NCBI GenBank assembly: GCA_029204225.1
Contig: CM055109.1
Span: 37,916,991-37,980,990 of the forward strand
From: Diphasiastrum complanatum
Taxonomy: Eukaryota > Streptophyta > Lycopodiopsida > Lycopodiales > Lycopodiaceae
DNA: 64,000 bases
Direction of reading: 5' to 3'
The notes under the pieces are model-generated. The model saw nothing but the letters and a program-made list of their open reading frames with translations. It did no database searches and was not told the DNA's origin. Made by a program: the position numbers and the translations under genes. Numbering within the stretch: position 1 is the first letter of the stretch; every line of letters starts with the position of its first letter. Positions 10,396 through 20,390 of the stretch are shown piece after piece.

Positions 10396-11794
10396 CCCAC
10401 CCCATATGTTCTCCCCTTCTCCTGTCAATCCACCTAAAAAAACATCATCGATGAGCAAAACCGCACTAAGATTTATTATATGGCTTTCGTATTTATTTTG
10501 AATTACCAAAATTTTACCTATAGATCATGAACAGAAACTTTTACCCAAAGTTCTTTTCTCCGTCTAGCATCCATGCTCTATTGAAGAACATATTTGCTAA
10601 TCCCATCCTTGCAACAACTGTGGGAAATAGCAGAACTTGAATATCTAAAACTAGACATTTTTTTATTTATTCAAATAGAAATGGAAATTTGACACGAAGT
10701 TTTACTTTGTTTTTACCTCTAGGGTTCTTACTTTTTCTTTCTTCCCAACTCTGTAGTTTTTTATTCTCTTGATGTACAAGTTTGCTTGATCAATATGTCT
10801 CATCCTTTCCTCTTGCTCCTGTAGTATCTTGCCAGGAATGGATGTGACAATCTACCTCTGAAATCCTAACACATGTGATCTTTTGGTTTTGATCCAACCT
10901 CGTTTTTCATTTGAAAGAAAGTTTTTTGCTTTTGGTAACCTTGGTCGAACTGTTACATCACCTCAAGTATTGTCGTCTTTGAGAGCTATAAAATGCATTC
11001 ATATGATGGAAGGTCAAACGAATGTTCATTTTTCAATTGCACACTATTTTAGGGCTCACCAAGAACTAGGCATCTTGAATAATTGAGATTAGTGTCTCCG
11101 AGAGACTTCAATCCCTTTTTTCATCACTGGTATCTTACTTTATCCATACTTGCAACAACCTGCTCGGTGTGCCGATAAAGTCGATCGTTTACTTTTTGGC
11201 ATTTTCAAGAAGTGGTCCAGTATTGCAACGGGCTCCATCATGCATGTCGTCTATTCCATCCAATGCTGCACGTCGAGACGAGCCCGCATCAACAAATCGG
11301 GATCCAAGCAGTTCAATATACACAGAGAAATGCACATGCACACTCATACACACATGCACACACCATCGGCCACATAAATCACACATGCATACACACACGC
11401 ACAATCACACACACACACACACACACACCATCAAGCACAAATCATACACACAAATAACACATGCACTCACGTACATACAAACACATACATCGGCCACCCG
11501 TCAACGACCATCAGCAACCATCGGCCATCCATCAATGACCATCGGCCACTCGTCGTCGGCCACCCGCCATCGACCATTGGTCGTCCATTGCCCGTCAACG
11601 ACGGGCACTCTTTACTAGTCTATATATATATTTAAACTTATGTACAGTTTTGCGCATGTGTATGGGTGCACCATGCATGCTCCTCTCCTCACCCATGCAT
11701 GCACATTTTTTTAATTGAAAAACTTGGGGAGGAGGATGCATGTATGGGAAAAAGCATGCATGGCCCTCCTCCCCATGCATGCAATACATGGCCC

Positions 11795-11796
<2 letters not shown>

Positions 11797-11852
<56 letters not shown>
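11797..11852 (+). repeat. (CT)n microsatellite
   Basis: About 27 CT dinucleotides just inside the 5' end of element B, after the GGGGAGGAGGATGCATG / CATGCATCCTCCTCC inverted motifs that recur in all three Helitron-like elements. Confidence 0.9.
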
Positions 11853-11854
<2 letters not shown>

Positions 11855-11859
11855 GTGGG

Positions 11860-12960
11860 TGTGGGACCTGGGTGTGGGTGTTGGGTGTGGGTGCGAGATC
11901 GCGACTGTGGCAACTTTCTTGAGGGCAGGCAAAGCTTTCTTGAGGCATGCACCTTTCTTGAATTTCTTGAGGCATGGCATCTTTCTTGAGGGCGATCGAG
12001 AATAGCTGAATGCTCATGGAGATGGAGATGGAAGAGGAGAGGAGGAGATTGAGGCCATTCTTGGATCATGTCCAAAAAGCAGCGGTGCTCCACACAGGAC
12101 TTTGTGAAGAATTGCCAAAAATTGGCAAATCTAAAAAAAAAAAAAAAACCATGTAGAATAGTGTAAACTGTGTACACAAGTGGGTCCCACACATGTGAGG
12201 CCATGATGCCACATGGGAAACCCATCCTAATGTAGGTTAGGTCAAGTCAAGAGAGTTGGTCATGTCTATTTGGTGGTCATCCCTACTTTATAGGACCTAC
12301 ACCTAAGTTTAAGGTGAAAATTTGACCAACTAGCTACCTACCAAGCATAACTCTAGGAAATAGACTAGGGTTTCATTTTAGGTCAAGGAGAGTGAGTTAA
12401 CTTCCTTATTACATGCTGGAAATCCACCTAACTTAAAGAAGGAAGTCGAATTTGCTATGTATTCCCTCTCTCCATAGTGAGAAGATAGAAAATTTTTGGA
12501 GCTCATTGGCAATCTCAAGCTAGTTCACTATGTACATTGAGTTTTTGTGATCCAAATGAAACCAAATCAATTTCTACTTGTTTCTCAGGTTGAAGGCCGT
12601 ACTACAGCCTGTAGTACACACGTGTGGGCTCGGATTTCAATGTTTATCAATGCTTTTGATTGTTAATGCTTGTTGTTTGTCAAATTGCCAATCTAGATCA
12701 ACTTTTTTGTGTCTAAGCAAGCATCCAATCACTCTTGTGGATCTTTTGTAGATCCATTTATGGTCCTAAAGTACAGTACTTTCACAGACTTTTCGATTGA
12801 TTAAGGCACACTTTTATATTCGAGTGGTGAGATTTTGCAGTGGACTTATTATGAGAAATGTGAGGCAGAGGTTTGTTCTCGGGTATTTTCTGGATTTTGT
12901 TTCAATGTCTATGACTCTATTTTTTATTCTCTGTTATATCTCATCTATCTACTTAATCCC
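11860..12960. other. No supported gene
   Basis: Mixed-composition DNA with TGGGTGTGGGTG and CTTTCTTGAGG micro-repeats at 11,855-11,995. Beyond that I see no coding pattern, RNA gene or long repeat. Confidence 0.4.
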
Positions 12961-12989
12961 GCCACTCTGAATAGGATATAGCTACGACC

Positions 12990-13211
12990 CACTTCAATTG
13001 AGAAGGTAATCTTCCCCAAAATCGCATCAGAATGCTCCCTTTACGCAATGGTGCTCCCAGGGTTCTCGATGGTGGACATCGGTGGGCATGACATCAGGCA
13101 GCCACGGGACTACATCATAGGCCTGCACCTATATCTCAATTCTCTGCACCAGATCACAAGCATGCGCCCAAACGTATTCTCTTTAGGCTACATTTGTAGG
13201 GAATGATTGAG
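12990..13211 (+). pseudogene. Unrecognised coding-like exon fragment
   Basis: A frame open for about 70 codons encodes [19 protein letters not shown], then [20 protein letters not shown] and [11 protein letters not shown]. It has coding-like composition but no motif I can assign. The nearest acceptor-like AG is at 13003 and it ends at TGA near 13,207. It may be a piece of the same unknown gene as 13,487-13,777. Confidence 0.3.
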
Positions 13212-13486
13212 GCGGAATGGCCCTGCTGTGTGGATCCCCATACGAAAAACATGTTAGCGGCCGTTGTTCTATTTACATTCTCGCCCCACTGATGAAAAAC
13301 TCTGTTACCATAAATCACCAATTTCAAGCTCATCGTTGATCTCAATCACTAATGAAATTGGATGTTTTCAGTTGAGATGTTGAGTAACGATCCACTAACC
13401 CAAGTGCTAGGGACCAATTTTCTTTTCTCTTCAATTCATCGGGTTTGCCAATAGGTCAGCCAGAAAGATATTTTTGTAGCTTGCAG

Positions 13487-13777
13487 CTGATATTTTGCTA
13501 ATTGATCGGGCTCCGTGGCATTCTCACAGGCACGAAAAGATTTACAAATCAGAAAAGAAAGTGCAACATCGGTTGACTTTCAAAGATAATTGGGAATACA
13601 TTCGAGAGACCAACACAAAGAATCTATCTTCACACTTGGCGTTGGCGTTAACAGTAAGAAGTTTTTTCATACATTGCTTATATGTTTGAATGTTGAAGAA
13701 TAGGGGTTCTCTATGGAGTTTTTTTGCAGAATTTGAGGTTCAATTGGTTCGTAGTCAAAGGGAGCTTATCAGATAGC
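13487..13777 (+). pseudogene. Unrecognised two-exon fragment
   Basis: Exon one (13487-13653) follows TTGCAG and ends before GTAAGA; it encodes DILLIDRAPWHSHRHEKIYK, then FKDNWEYIRETNTKNLSSHL. Exon two starts at 13730 after TTTTTTTGCAG, encodes EFEVQLVRSQRELIR and hits a stop. The splice signals are good. I do not recognise the family. It ends about 50 bases before the AHA1-like start, so two unrelated fragments abut. Confidence 0.4.
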
Positions 13778-13824
13778 ATCTTATGCCTGGGTTTTGCGAA
13801 TCTTTGTAGTGATTTTTATCAAGG

Positions 13825-14740
13825 ATGGCTAAGTTCGGAGAAGGTGACAAACGATGGATCGTCCAAGATAGGAGTGATGGTGCCAACGTACGAAACTAGC
13901 ATTGGGCTGAAAAAGATTGTTTAGAATGGACTCACAAGCATCTTGGAGAGCTTCTTGAAAATGTCAAGGTCCTCAACGGTGAGAGAGGGTTGTACAATAC
14001 TATTAAGAATCTTGAGAGTGTGACTGGAGAGGCGTATATGAACATTAGGATGGGCAAGATTATCCCCGGATATGAGATCAAAATGGTGTTGAACTGGTCA
14101 GGGGAGGCAAAGGATGGAAGTGGCAATAGCTTGGCATAGGTGGAAGGAAAAGTGGAATTACCCTACAGATGAAAATGCTGATGAAGAGCCAGAGCTTAGA
14201 GTTAGCGTTCTTGATGAGTCACAAATAGGGCAGAGGCTAAGAGAGGCTTTTCTTGCAGAAGGGAAGCCGATTGTGTTGGAGCAGGTGGGAAGGTATGTGG
14301 CAGATATGGCTGCTAGAGGGCTAGCCAAAGAGGAGCTTGCAGGAAAACAGGTTTCAAAAAGATCAGAAGGAAAAGCTGGTAAAGTTTTGGATAAGGATGT
14401 TAAGGGTGTTGGATCTAAGTAGTCTGCTCCAACCAAGTCAAAATCTCAGGTGAAGGAGGGCTTTAAGACCATTTCCTTGGTTGAAAGATTCCATTGTAGG
14501 CCACAAGATATTTATTCTACTCTAATGGACAAGAAAAGATGGAAAGGTTTCACTCAGAGCAATGCCCAGATTAGCAAAGAGGCTGGTGGAACCTTTTCAG
14601 TCTTTGATGGAGCTGTGACAGGAGTAAACCAGCAGATGTAGGAAAATAATCTGATAGTTCAGAATAAGATTCAGCAGCTGGAATGATGGCCAATATTCCA
14701 CTATGAGTTGCAAATTTTGTTCTATGATTTATGTAGAAAT
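13825..14740 (+). pseudogene. AHSA1-like: AHA1-like (activator of Hsp90 ATPase) intronless pseudogene
   Basis: From the ATG at 13825 the sequence encodes MAKFGEGDKRWIVQDRSDGA, then HWAEKDCLEW, GEAYMNIRMGKIIPGYEI and NWSGEAKD: the N-terminal Aha1 domain that binds the Hsp90 middle domain. A linker (DENADEEPELRVSVLDE) follows. The C-terminal START-like domain begins with FHCRPQDIYSTLMDKKRWKG, then FTQSNAQISKEAGG and FDGAVTGVNQQ. The similarity ends near RFSSWNDGQYST, about 100 residues before the normal end. Lesions: TAG in RN-HWAEK (TGG to TAG), TAG after SLA, a small deletion near ELPY, TAG near 14,420, TAG after QQM and a frameshift at about 14,668. No intron interrupts about 850 bases, although plant AHA1 genes are intron-bearing; a processed copy is likely. 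Confidence 0.85.
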
Positions 14741-15599
14741 ACGCACAAATCTGTATTTTTCTTTCTATGAACTTTGCTAAGAAAACTTTTGTTTAGATGT
14801 TTGTTGCAATAGGTTTTGATTTATGTATGCAACATAGTAGCGTTTTAAATAAATTCTTTTCATGAATCAGAAATTGTGCTTCCTTTTGAGAATAAGAAAA
14901 ATATAGCACACGGATTGTTGGTTATCTCCATAAGTATTTAGAATGATGCTTATGAAACAAAATCATCATCCATTAGCAAAAGCAATTTATATAGGCTTTT
15001 CTTCTTTGTACGAACCCATTGACAATGTACTTTTTTCAGGATGTAGATGGAAAACAATCACAATTAGCAATGTATATCAATCCAGACCAATGAAAATCAA
15101 GGACATATGCCATTTGGTGGACGTTTTAAGTTGATTTGAATATCAACAATGACAAGTCTTTAATTCTTTGTTATGCATGCATTTATGTTTCCTTATTGTT
15201 ATTTCATAATTGGCTATAATTCACCACGTTTACATCCTTTTATAAAGGATTGTATCTTCTCTGAGTTTTTCTACTCATGTTGTAAATGACGCAGGTTTCC
15301 CAAGATTGTTCTTTATTGTGGTAGTTATTTCGGTCCCTCTCGATCCTCCACAACCGCAATGAATGCCAACAAAATGTATTGCAAACTTGTGAAGATGTCA
15401 TTCAAGCATATGATAAGCCTATAATGGCCTCAAAAAAACCTTGAGCTGTCAACCATTTTTTTCTAAAAACAAGAAAAAGAGCAAACAATTATCTGATAAA
15501 TTAGATGAAACAACACATTTCTCGTAGAGAAACCAAAGAGCAAAGAAAGAAAAATATTTTTTTTAACTGTAATGTGCAACTAAATGTAATGTCTTCTTT

Positions 15600-15685
15600 G
15601 GCATTAAGCGTTAGACATGCCTAATGTAATCCCTAATGTAATGCTTAATGCCTAATGCCTAACGCCTAACGCCTAATGCCTAAAC
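15600..15685 (+). repeat. Heptamer array GCCTAAY
   Basis: Successive units TGCCTAATG, GCCTAAC, GCCTAAC, GCCTAAT and GCCTAAA, with looser copies upstream (GCATTAAG, CCCTAATG). The heptamer is one base off the plant telomere repeat CCCTAAA. It directly precedes the acceptor of the NIP30-like fragment. Confidence 0.7.
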
Positions 15686-15702
15686 CAATTGTTGTATTGC
15701 AG

Positions 15703-16406
15703 ATTTTGAAAGAGAATAAGGATAAGCAAAAAGCAGAGTTTAAAAATCGTTTCAAGCACAGTATGCTCAACACCGTTTATAATATTCGATTGACAGTTGT
15801 GCTTAAGAAGTAAATGCTTATATATTAGTTTCCATGTACTTTATGCCAACATAGTTATGGCCAGCATTTTCTTTTCCAAGTTATCATCTTCAAAATTGGC
15901 TTTAGGTTTGTCTATGTCAGCTCCATTCTATTGGAGGGAAAAGTAATGACACACTTTGTATTGCTTCTCTGTTAGGGCTCCCAAAAGCTCTGGATGAGGA
16001 CAAAACAAAATCCCTTGACCAGTTGGAGATGGTGAGTATGGATTTTATAGCATTAATGACACGGGTAGGAACAAAAGTTATTTCTGTGTCATTAGAGATA
16101 TTTTTCTAAAGAGACTTTGGTTTCAGTTCTGCGTTTTTTAAGTAGGGTTGTTAGTTAATTATACAACATGATGTTCAACATCACCACTGTGATTTTTTAA
16201 CTGATGCTGATAAATCCATTGTGTAAGCAAACGCTCCTTTATAATCATTTTGAAGTCCAGTTTGCGTCCTTGTGATAATTAGTCTCGAATTAATGTTTGT
16301 TGTGTGCATCTGACAGCGAGAACACAAGTCGCATGTCAAGTGGCTGGTCAAGGAGGAGTCGATCCAGAAAAACTCTTTAAGGGATGGAATTGATGCAGCT
16401 CTATGA
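15703..16406 (+). pseudogene. NIP30/PSME3IP1-like gene fragment, three exons
   Basis: Exon 1 (15703-15760) follows TTGTATTGCAG and encodes ILKENKDKQKAEFKNRFKH. Exon 2 (15976-16031) encodes APKALDEDKTKSLDQLEM after a phase-1 junction that restores arginine (KHRAPKALDED). Exon 3 (16317-16406, after TGACAG) encodes REHKSHVKWLVKEESIQK and ends at TGA. The NIP30 N-terminal family has LYEILKENKEKKDAEFNERFKHRPPKALDEDE... followed by LD.LE.S.REYE and ..EE, so order, spacing and the split motif agree. NIP30 (PSME3-interacting protein) binds a proteasome activator in animals; the plant role is little known. The first part of the domain and the rest of the gene are missing. Exon 3 matches least well. 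Confidence 0.6.
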
Positions 16407-16409
16407 ATT

Positions 16410-17600
16410 GATGTTGACAAAAATTTGGCCCTATTTTCAGCTTATAAAATTAATTATTTCATCAGTTTTCTACTGGTCAACTTCGCAGTCAAGTCAAGTT
16501 GTGAATCCCATCTGAAATCCAGTTTCCACTATCTTTATGCTTAAGGAATAGATACCTATTATACATTTTTTTTCATAATTCGTAAATGTGTTCTGGATGG
16601 GAGGACATTGATTTTTGTCTTCAAGTAAAAAAATGAAGTTGATCACAAACACGTCGTGTATGCTTAGCTGAAGTTCAATTTTGTTTATGGTAATGTTTTT
16701 GTCTCATTATTGCAAATGGATCAAATTGTAGCTAATTTTTGTTTACAAAGCTCAAACAAAATCATGTAATCCCTTATACATCTATTGGCACTTTTGGTTT
16801 TAATAAGCCTTCACCGCAATGAAATTAGGGGAGATATACATTGTTGTTAGTCGCAAATAGTATCCCTATATTTGTCCCAAAATGGACTTGAAAATCACTT
16901 CAAAATTCTAGCTCATCAGTTAGGATGATTTTGTGTCCTAATCTTATGACACATAATGTTTTCTTTCTGCCCCCAACCCAGCTGGGGCTGTAGCCTTCGG
17001 TGGTGTTGATAATCACAAACCAACTATGGCTTTGAGACCAATAGTAAACATGGCAAAATCGTTTTGAAGTAATTAGAATGTGCATCGCTTCTGAAATTGC
17101 AAATAATTATGCACATCCACTGTGGCTATTAAAGCTTTTTGGTTTTAATTCGTGTTCAAGGAGGAGCTGATTGGACTTAAAACATTCGAACCACTTAGCC
17201 CTAAAACTAAGCTTAAGTGCTTTAAAAAAATTGAGCTTAAGTGCTCTCCATGTAGTCTACTTTGTTTTAAAAAAGGTTATCGATATGCTAACAACATTAA
17301 GCTTTCAAAATAAACTTTTAAATATCTATGGTGATGCGTTTTTCTTCACTCTCTTATTTTTTCCTTGAAGTACTTTATAACCTCCCTCTCTTATTTATTC
17401 CTTAAAGCACTGTGGGTGATTCTTTCGCTATGAGAACTAGAGTAGAAACTACTTCCACCTTTGCAGATATGAAACCCTTTGTCGAATGAGATCGTCTAGA
17501 CTTGCTTATCCACCTCGAAGAAGTGTTGTTTTCATTCATAGTAATGGACTGGCTGAGGTGGCTGATCACCTCTCCCGGTTGTCCATTTCAAGTGTTTTTT
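16410..17600. other. No supported gene
   Basis: AT-rich stretch inside element B. A TAAGCTTAAGTGCTTTAAAAAAATTGAGCTTAAGTGCT duplication sits at 17,207-17,246. No coding pattern or RNA gene is visible. Confidence 0.4.
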
Positions 17601-17609
17601 GTCCGTAGG

Positions 17610-18320
17610 ACTATGAGCTTTGAGACTACTCGAATTTTTCCGAAGACTCGAATTTTTTCAAAGGTTCGAATTTTTCCGAAGGCTCGAATTTTTTCGAAGG
17701 ATCAAATTTTTTCCAAGACTCAAATTTTTTTTAAGGCTCAAATTTTTCCGAAGGCTCAGATTTTTCCCAAGGTTCGGATTTTTTCAAAGGCTTGGATTTT
17801 TCCCAGGACTTGAATTTTTCCAAAGACTCAAATTCTTCCGAAGGATCGAACTTTATCGAACCAACGTTGAGCTTGGCAAAGAAGGATTTTTCGATACCCT
17901 GAATCCTAAACCCAAAATCTGCATTTTTCGATACCCAAAATCAATATTTTTCAATACCTAAAATCAGACGTCGATCCGTTGTACTTCGGCCACGTACATA
18001 TGAACACACATATATCGGCCACCCGTTAACGACCTTCGAAAACTCGAATTTTTTCAATGACTCAAATTTTGAATTTTTCCAAAGGATCGAATTTTTCAAA
18101 AGACTCAAATTTTTTTTGACAATACTCGAATTTTTGGAAAGACTCGATATTTCGAATATTCAAATTTTTTTGAAGACTTGAATTTTTTCAATGACTCAAA
18201 TTTTGAATTTTTCCAATGACTCAAATTTTTCCAAAAGATCGAATTTTTTCAATGACTCGAAGTTTTTCAAATGATCGAATTTTTCCAATGACTCAAATTT
18301 TTCCAAAGTATTTAACTTTT
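17610..18320 (+). repeat. Minisatellite of ~18-bp GACTCGAATTTTTTCAAAG units
   Basis: Two blocks (17,620-17,860 and 18,035-18,320) repeat a unit near AAGACTCGAATTTTTCC with variants, about 30 copies in all. Between them (17,885-17,965) lie units of a second motif, TTTTTCGATACCCAAAATCA, which is the unit of the minisatellite at 37.9-38.5 kb. Reading frames through it give regular RLEFFxR peptides by chance. Confidence 0.85.
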
Positions 18321-18929
18321 CTGACCCAAAAGTTGAGCTTGGCAAACAAAGATACTCATTATTGAGACTGAGCATCAAATTCCAACAAAACACACATACA
18401 TACCACATGCATGGACAACATATTCACTTCGAATTGTGGGCCACCTATTAACAGACATTTGCAAATCGCCTACCGCACCCGTCAATCTTTTTATTAAGAT
18501 ACTCTCTGTGGTATTGTTGAACATGGTTAAATTTTGACCCCTACTATGGCCGAGATATGTTAGATATTCGAGATGTGAGATGTGCAAGATCAGCCAGCAT
18601 CCAAATTATGGGCCGTCACCTAGATCGGCCTCCATTGCCCGTCAACGACGGGCACTCTTTGCTAGTATAGTTATATATAAACTTGCATGCATGGGTGAGG
18701 GACCCCATGCATCCTCCTCCCTCACCCATGCATACACTTTTTTTAACTAAAAAAAGATGGGGAGGACCCATGCATACACTTTTTTTAACTAAAAAGAAAA
18801 ATGGGGAGGAGGATGCATGTATGGGAAAAAACATGAATGGCCCTCCTCCCCATGCATACATGCATATTGGCCACCTTTCCCATTAATGACTAACGGGCCA
18901 ATTCATATTCTCCAGGGATGTTGTGGTTT

Positions 18930-19037
<108 letters not shown>

Positions 19038-19095
19038 GCTTCTGGAGACAGCTTGGCTAAACATATCTAATTTAAACAGATCAGACTAAGATCAT

Positions 19096-19230
19096 CTGGC
19101 GGGCTGTGTGGATGCGATTGACAGGCTGTGTGGATGCGACTCTCTCTAATACTATATGTGAATGTGACTGGCAGACTATGTGGATGCGACTCCCTCTGTG
19201 ACTGGCAGGCTGTGTGGATCCGCTCTCTAC
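19096..19230 (+). repeat. Degenerate tandem repeat with GGCTGTGTGGATGCGACT
   Basis: Five copies of (A/G)GGC(T/A)GTGTGGATGCGA(C)T with CTCTCT spacers between the two (CT)n tracts of element C. Confidence 0.75.
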
Positions 19231-19416
19231 GACTGCTTATTTATATTGTCAGTTTGGGCCTTCTATGCATAACTTTTTAGATAGTACTAGGGTCCAAATG
19301 CATAACAAAGCGAAATAAGAAGTTATGCTTTCACCATTTGAATAGCAACTGTGCATCAAGTAGAACATTGATTTAAGGTAGAAAAAATCAAGAAAATTTT
19401 AACAAGTTGTATCTTC

Positions 19417-19527
<111 letters not shown>

Positions 19528-19879
19528 AAATGCGTCATCAGGCAGCGGTTGGCTGCCCTCGGCAACCTTTGTTGGCGAAGCGGGTGGGGTGTCATGTACA
19601 CATTGCACATGCACATGCATGTACAAACACATACATGTACACATGAACACATGCATGCTTACATGAACACTCTCACTCATACATACACGCATGCATAGAT
19701 ATATGCACTCTCATGAATACACACACATACATATTAGATATTCGAGATGTGAGATGTGCGAGATCAACCATCATCCAAATCATTGGTCGCCACCTAGATC
19801 AGCCTCCATTGCCCGTCAACGACGGGCACTCTTTACTAGTACATATATGAATAAATAAATGTATATATATCTATATATA

Positions 19880-20010
19880 TAAAGGTATTTTAGAGAGAAA
19901 ATGTAAGGGTTCTACCAGCCCAGTCTACTCTCCCTATGTCATCACACCTAGATCTTACTCTTTACTTATTCATACAATACATTTGCACACACATACAAGC
20001 TTATTTTTTG

Positions 20011-20055
<45 letters not shown>

Positions 20056-20390
20056 TCATTTTATGCTTTTACATTTGATTAGTGATTATATGACTAAAAC
20101 TACTCCACAATACTATGAGACTAATTATGCTATTTGTGGTTACAGTGGCCTACAAACGGTGCTGTCGAATAAGAAAAAAAGACAAAAGATGCAAAATGTG
20201 GACGGACTACAGATGATTTATGCTAATGTATTGCTCAGTGGTCTTTAGTGTACTAGCTAGTAGATTGACCTTACAGAGACTACCATGGACTAAAACTTTT
20301 TTATATGTTAAACTTTTATTGTAAAAAGTAGTTGTTACTGCTACCAAGAACATTCTCGATTTTGGTACTTAAACAACAGATTACTCTTAC
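19880..20390. other. Repeat start shared with 24.7 kb, and (CA)n
   Basis: The stretch AAGGTATTTTAGAGAGAAAATG through CAGTCTACTCTCCCTATGTCA (about 19,882-19,960) recurs at 24,723-24,800 in altered form, in both cases right after a (TA)n tract. A (CA)n tract lies at 20,017-20,055. I see no gene. Confidence 0.5.

Larger units (their letters stand above)
8939..11618 (+). mobile_element. Helitron-like element A
   Basis: The right end has a 17-base hairpin GCCCGTCAACGACGGGC (11590-11606), then eight bases and CTAG (11615-11618), followed by T. This is the classic Helitron 3' end: a short hairpin about 10 bases before CTRR, inserted at A/T. The left end is taken as TC at 8939, preceded by A; TCTATATATATATTTAAACTT is repeated exactly at 11619. 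The body holds (TG)n, (CT)n and poly(C)/poly(A) tracts, a possible SINE and a segment at 11,150-11,340 that is shared (inverted) with 41.7-41.9 kb. No Rep/helicase coding is visible, so it would be non-autonomous. The 3' end is firmer than the 5' end. Confidence 0.6.
11619..18665 (+). mobile_element. Helitron-like element B, apparently carrying gene fragments
   Basis: It starts directly after the CTAG of element A with a 5' sequence identical to that of element A for about 54 bases. It ends with the same hairpin (18637-18653) and CTAG (18662-18665), followed by T. Between them lie an unknown exon pair, an AHA1-like pseudogene and a NIP30-like fragment, all on the plus strand, plus minisatellites. 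Helitrons are known to capture gene pieces in plants, and this layout fits that. Caveat: these may instead be two separate insertions flanking host DNA. Confidence 0.45.

Noticed and set aside
13154-13345. Minus-strand frame of 63 residues
   Set aside because: No motif; it overlaps the plus-strand coding-like fragment.
17502-17961. Plus frames with regular RLEFF and ARIF repeats
   Set aside because: They are produced by the 18-bp minisatellite read in two frames.
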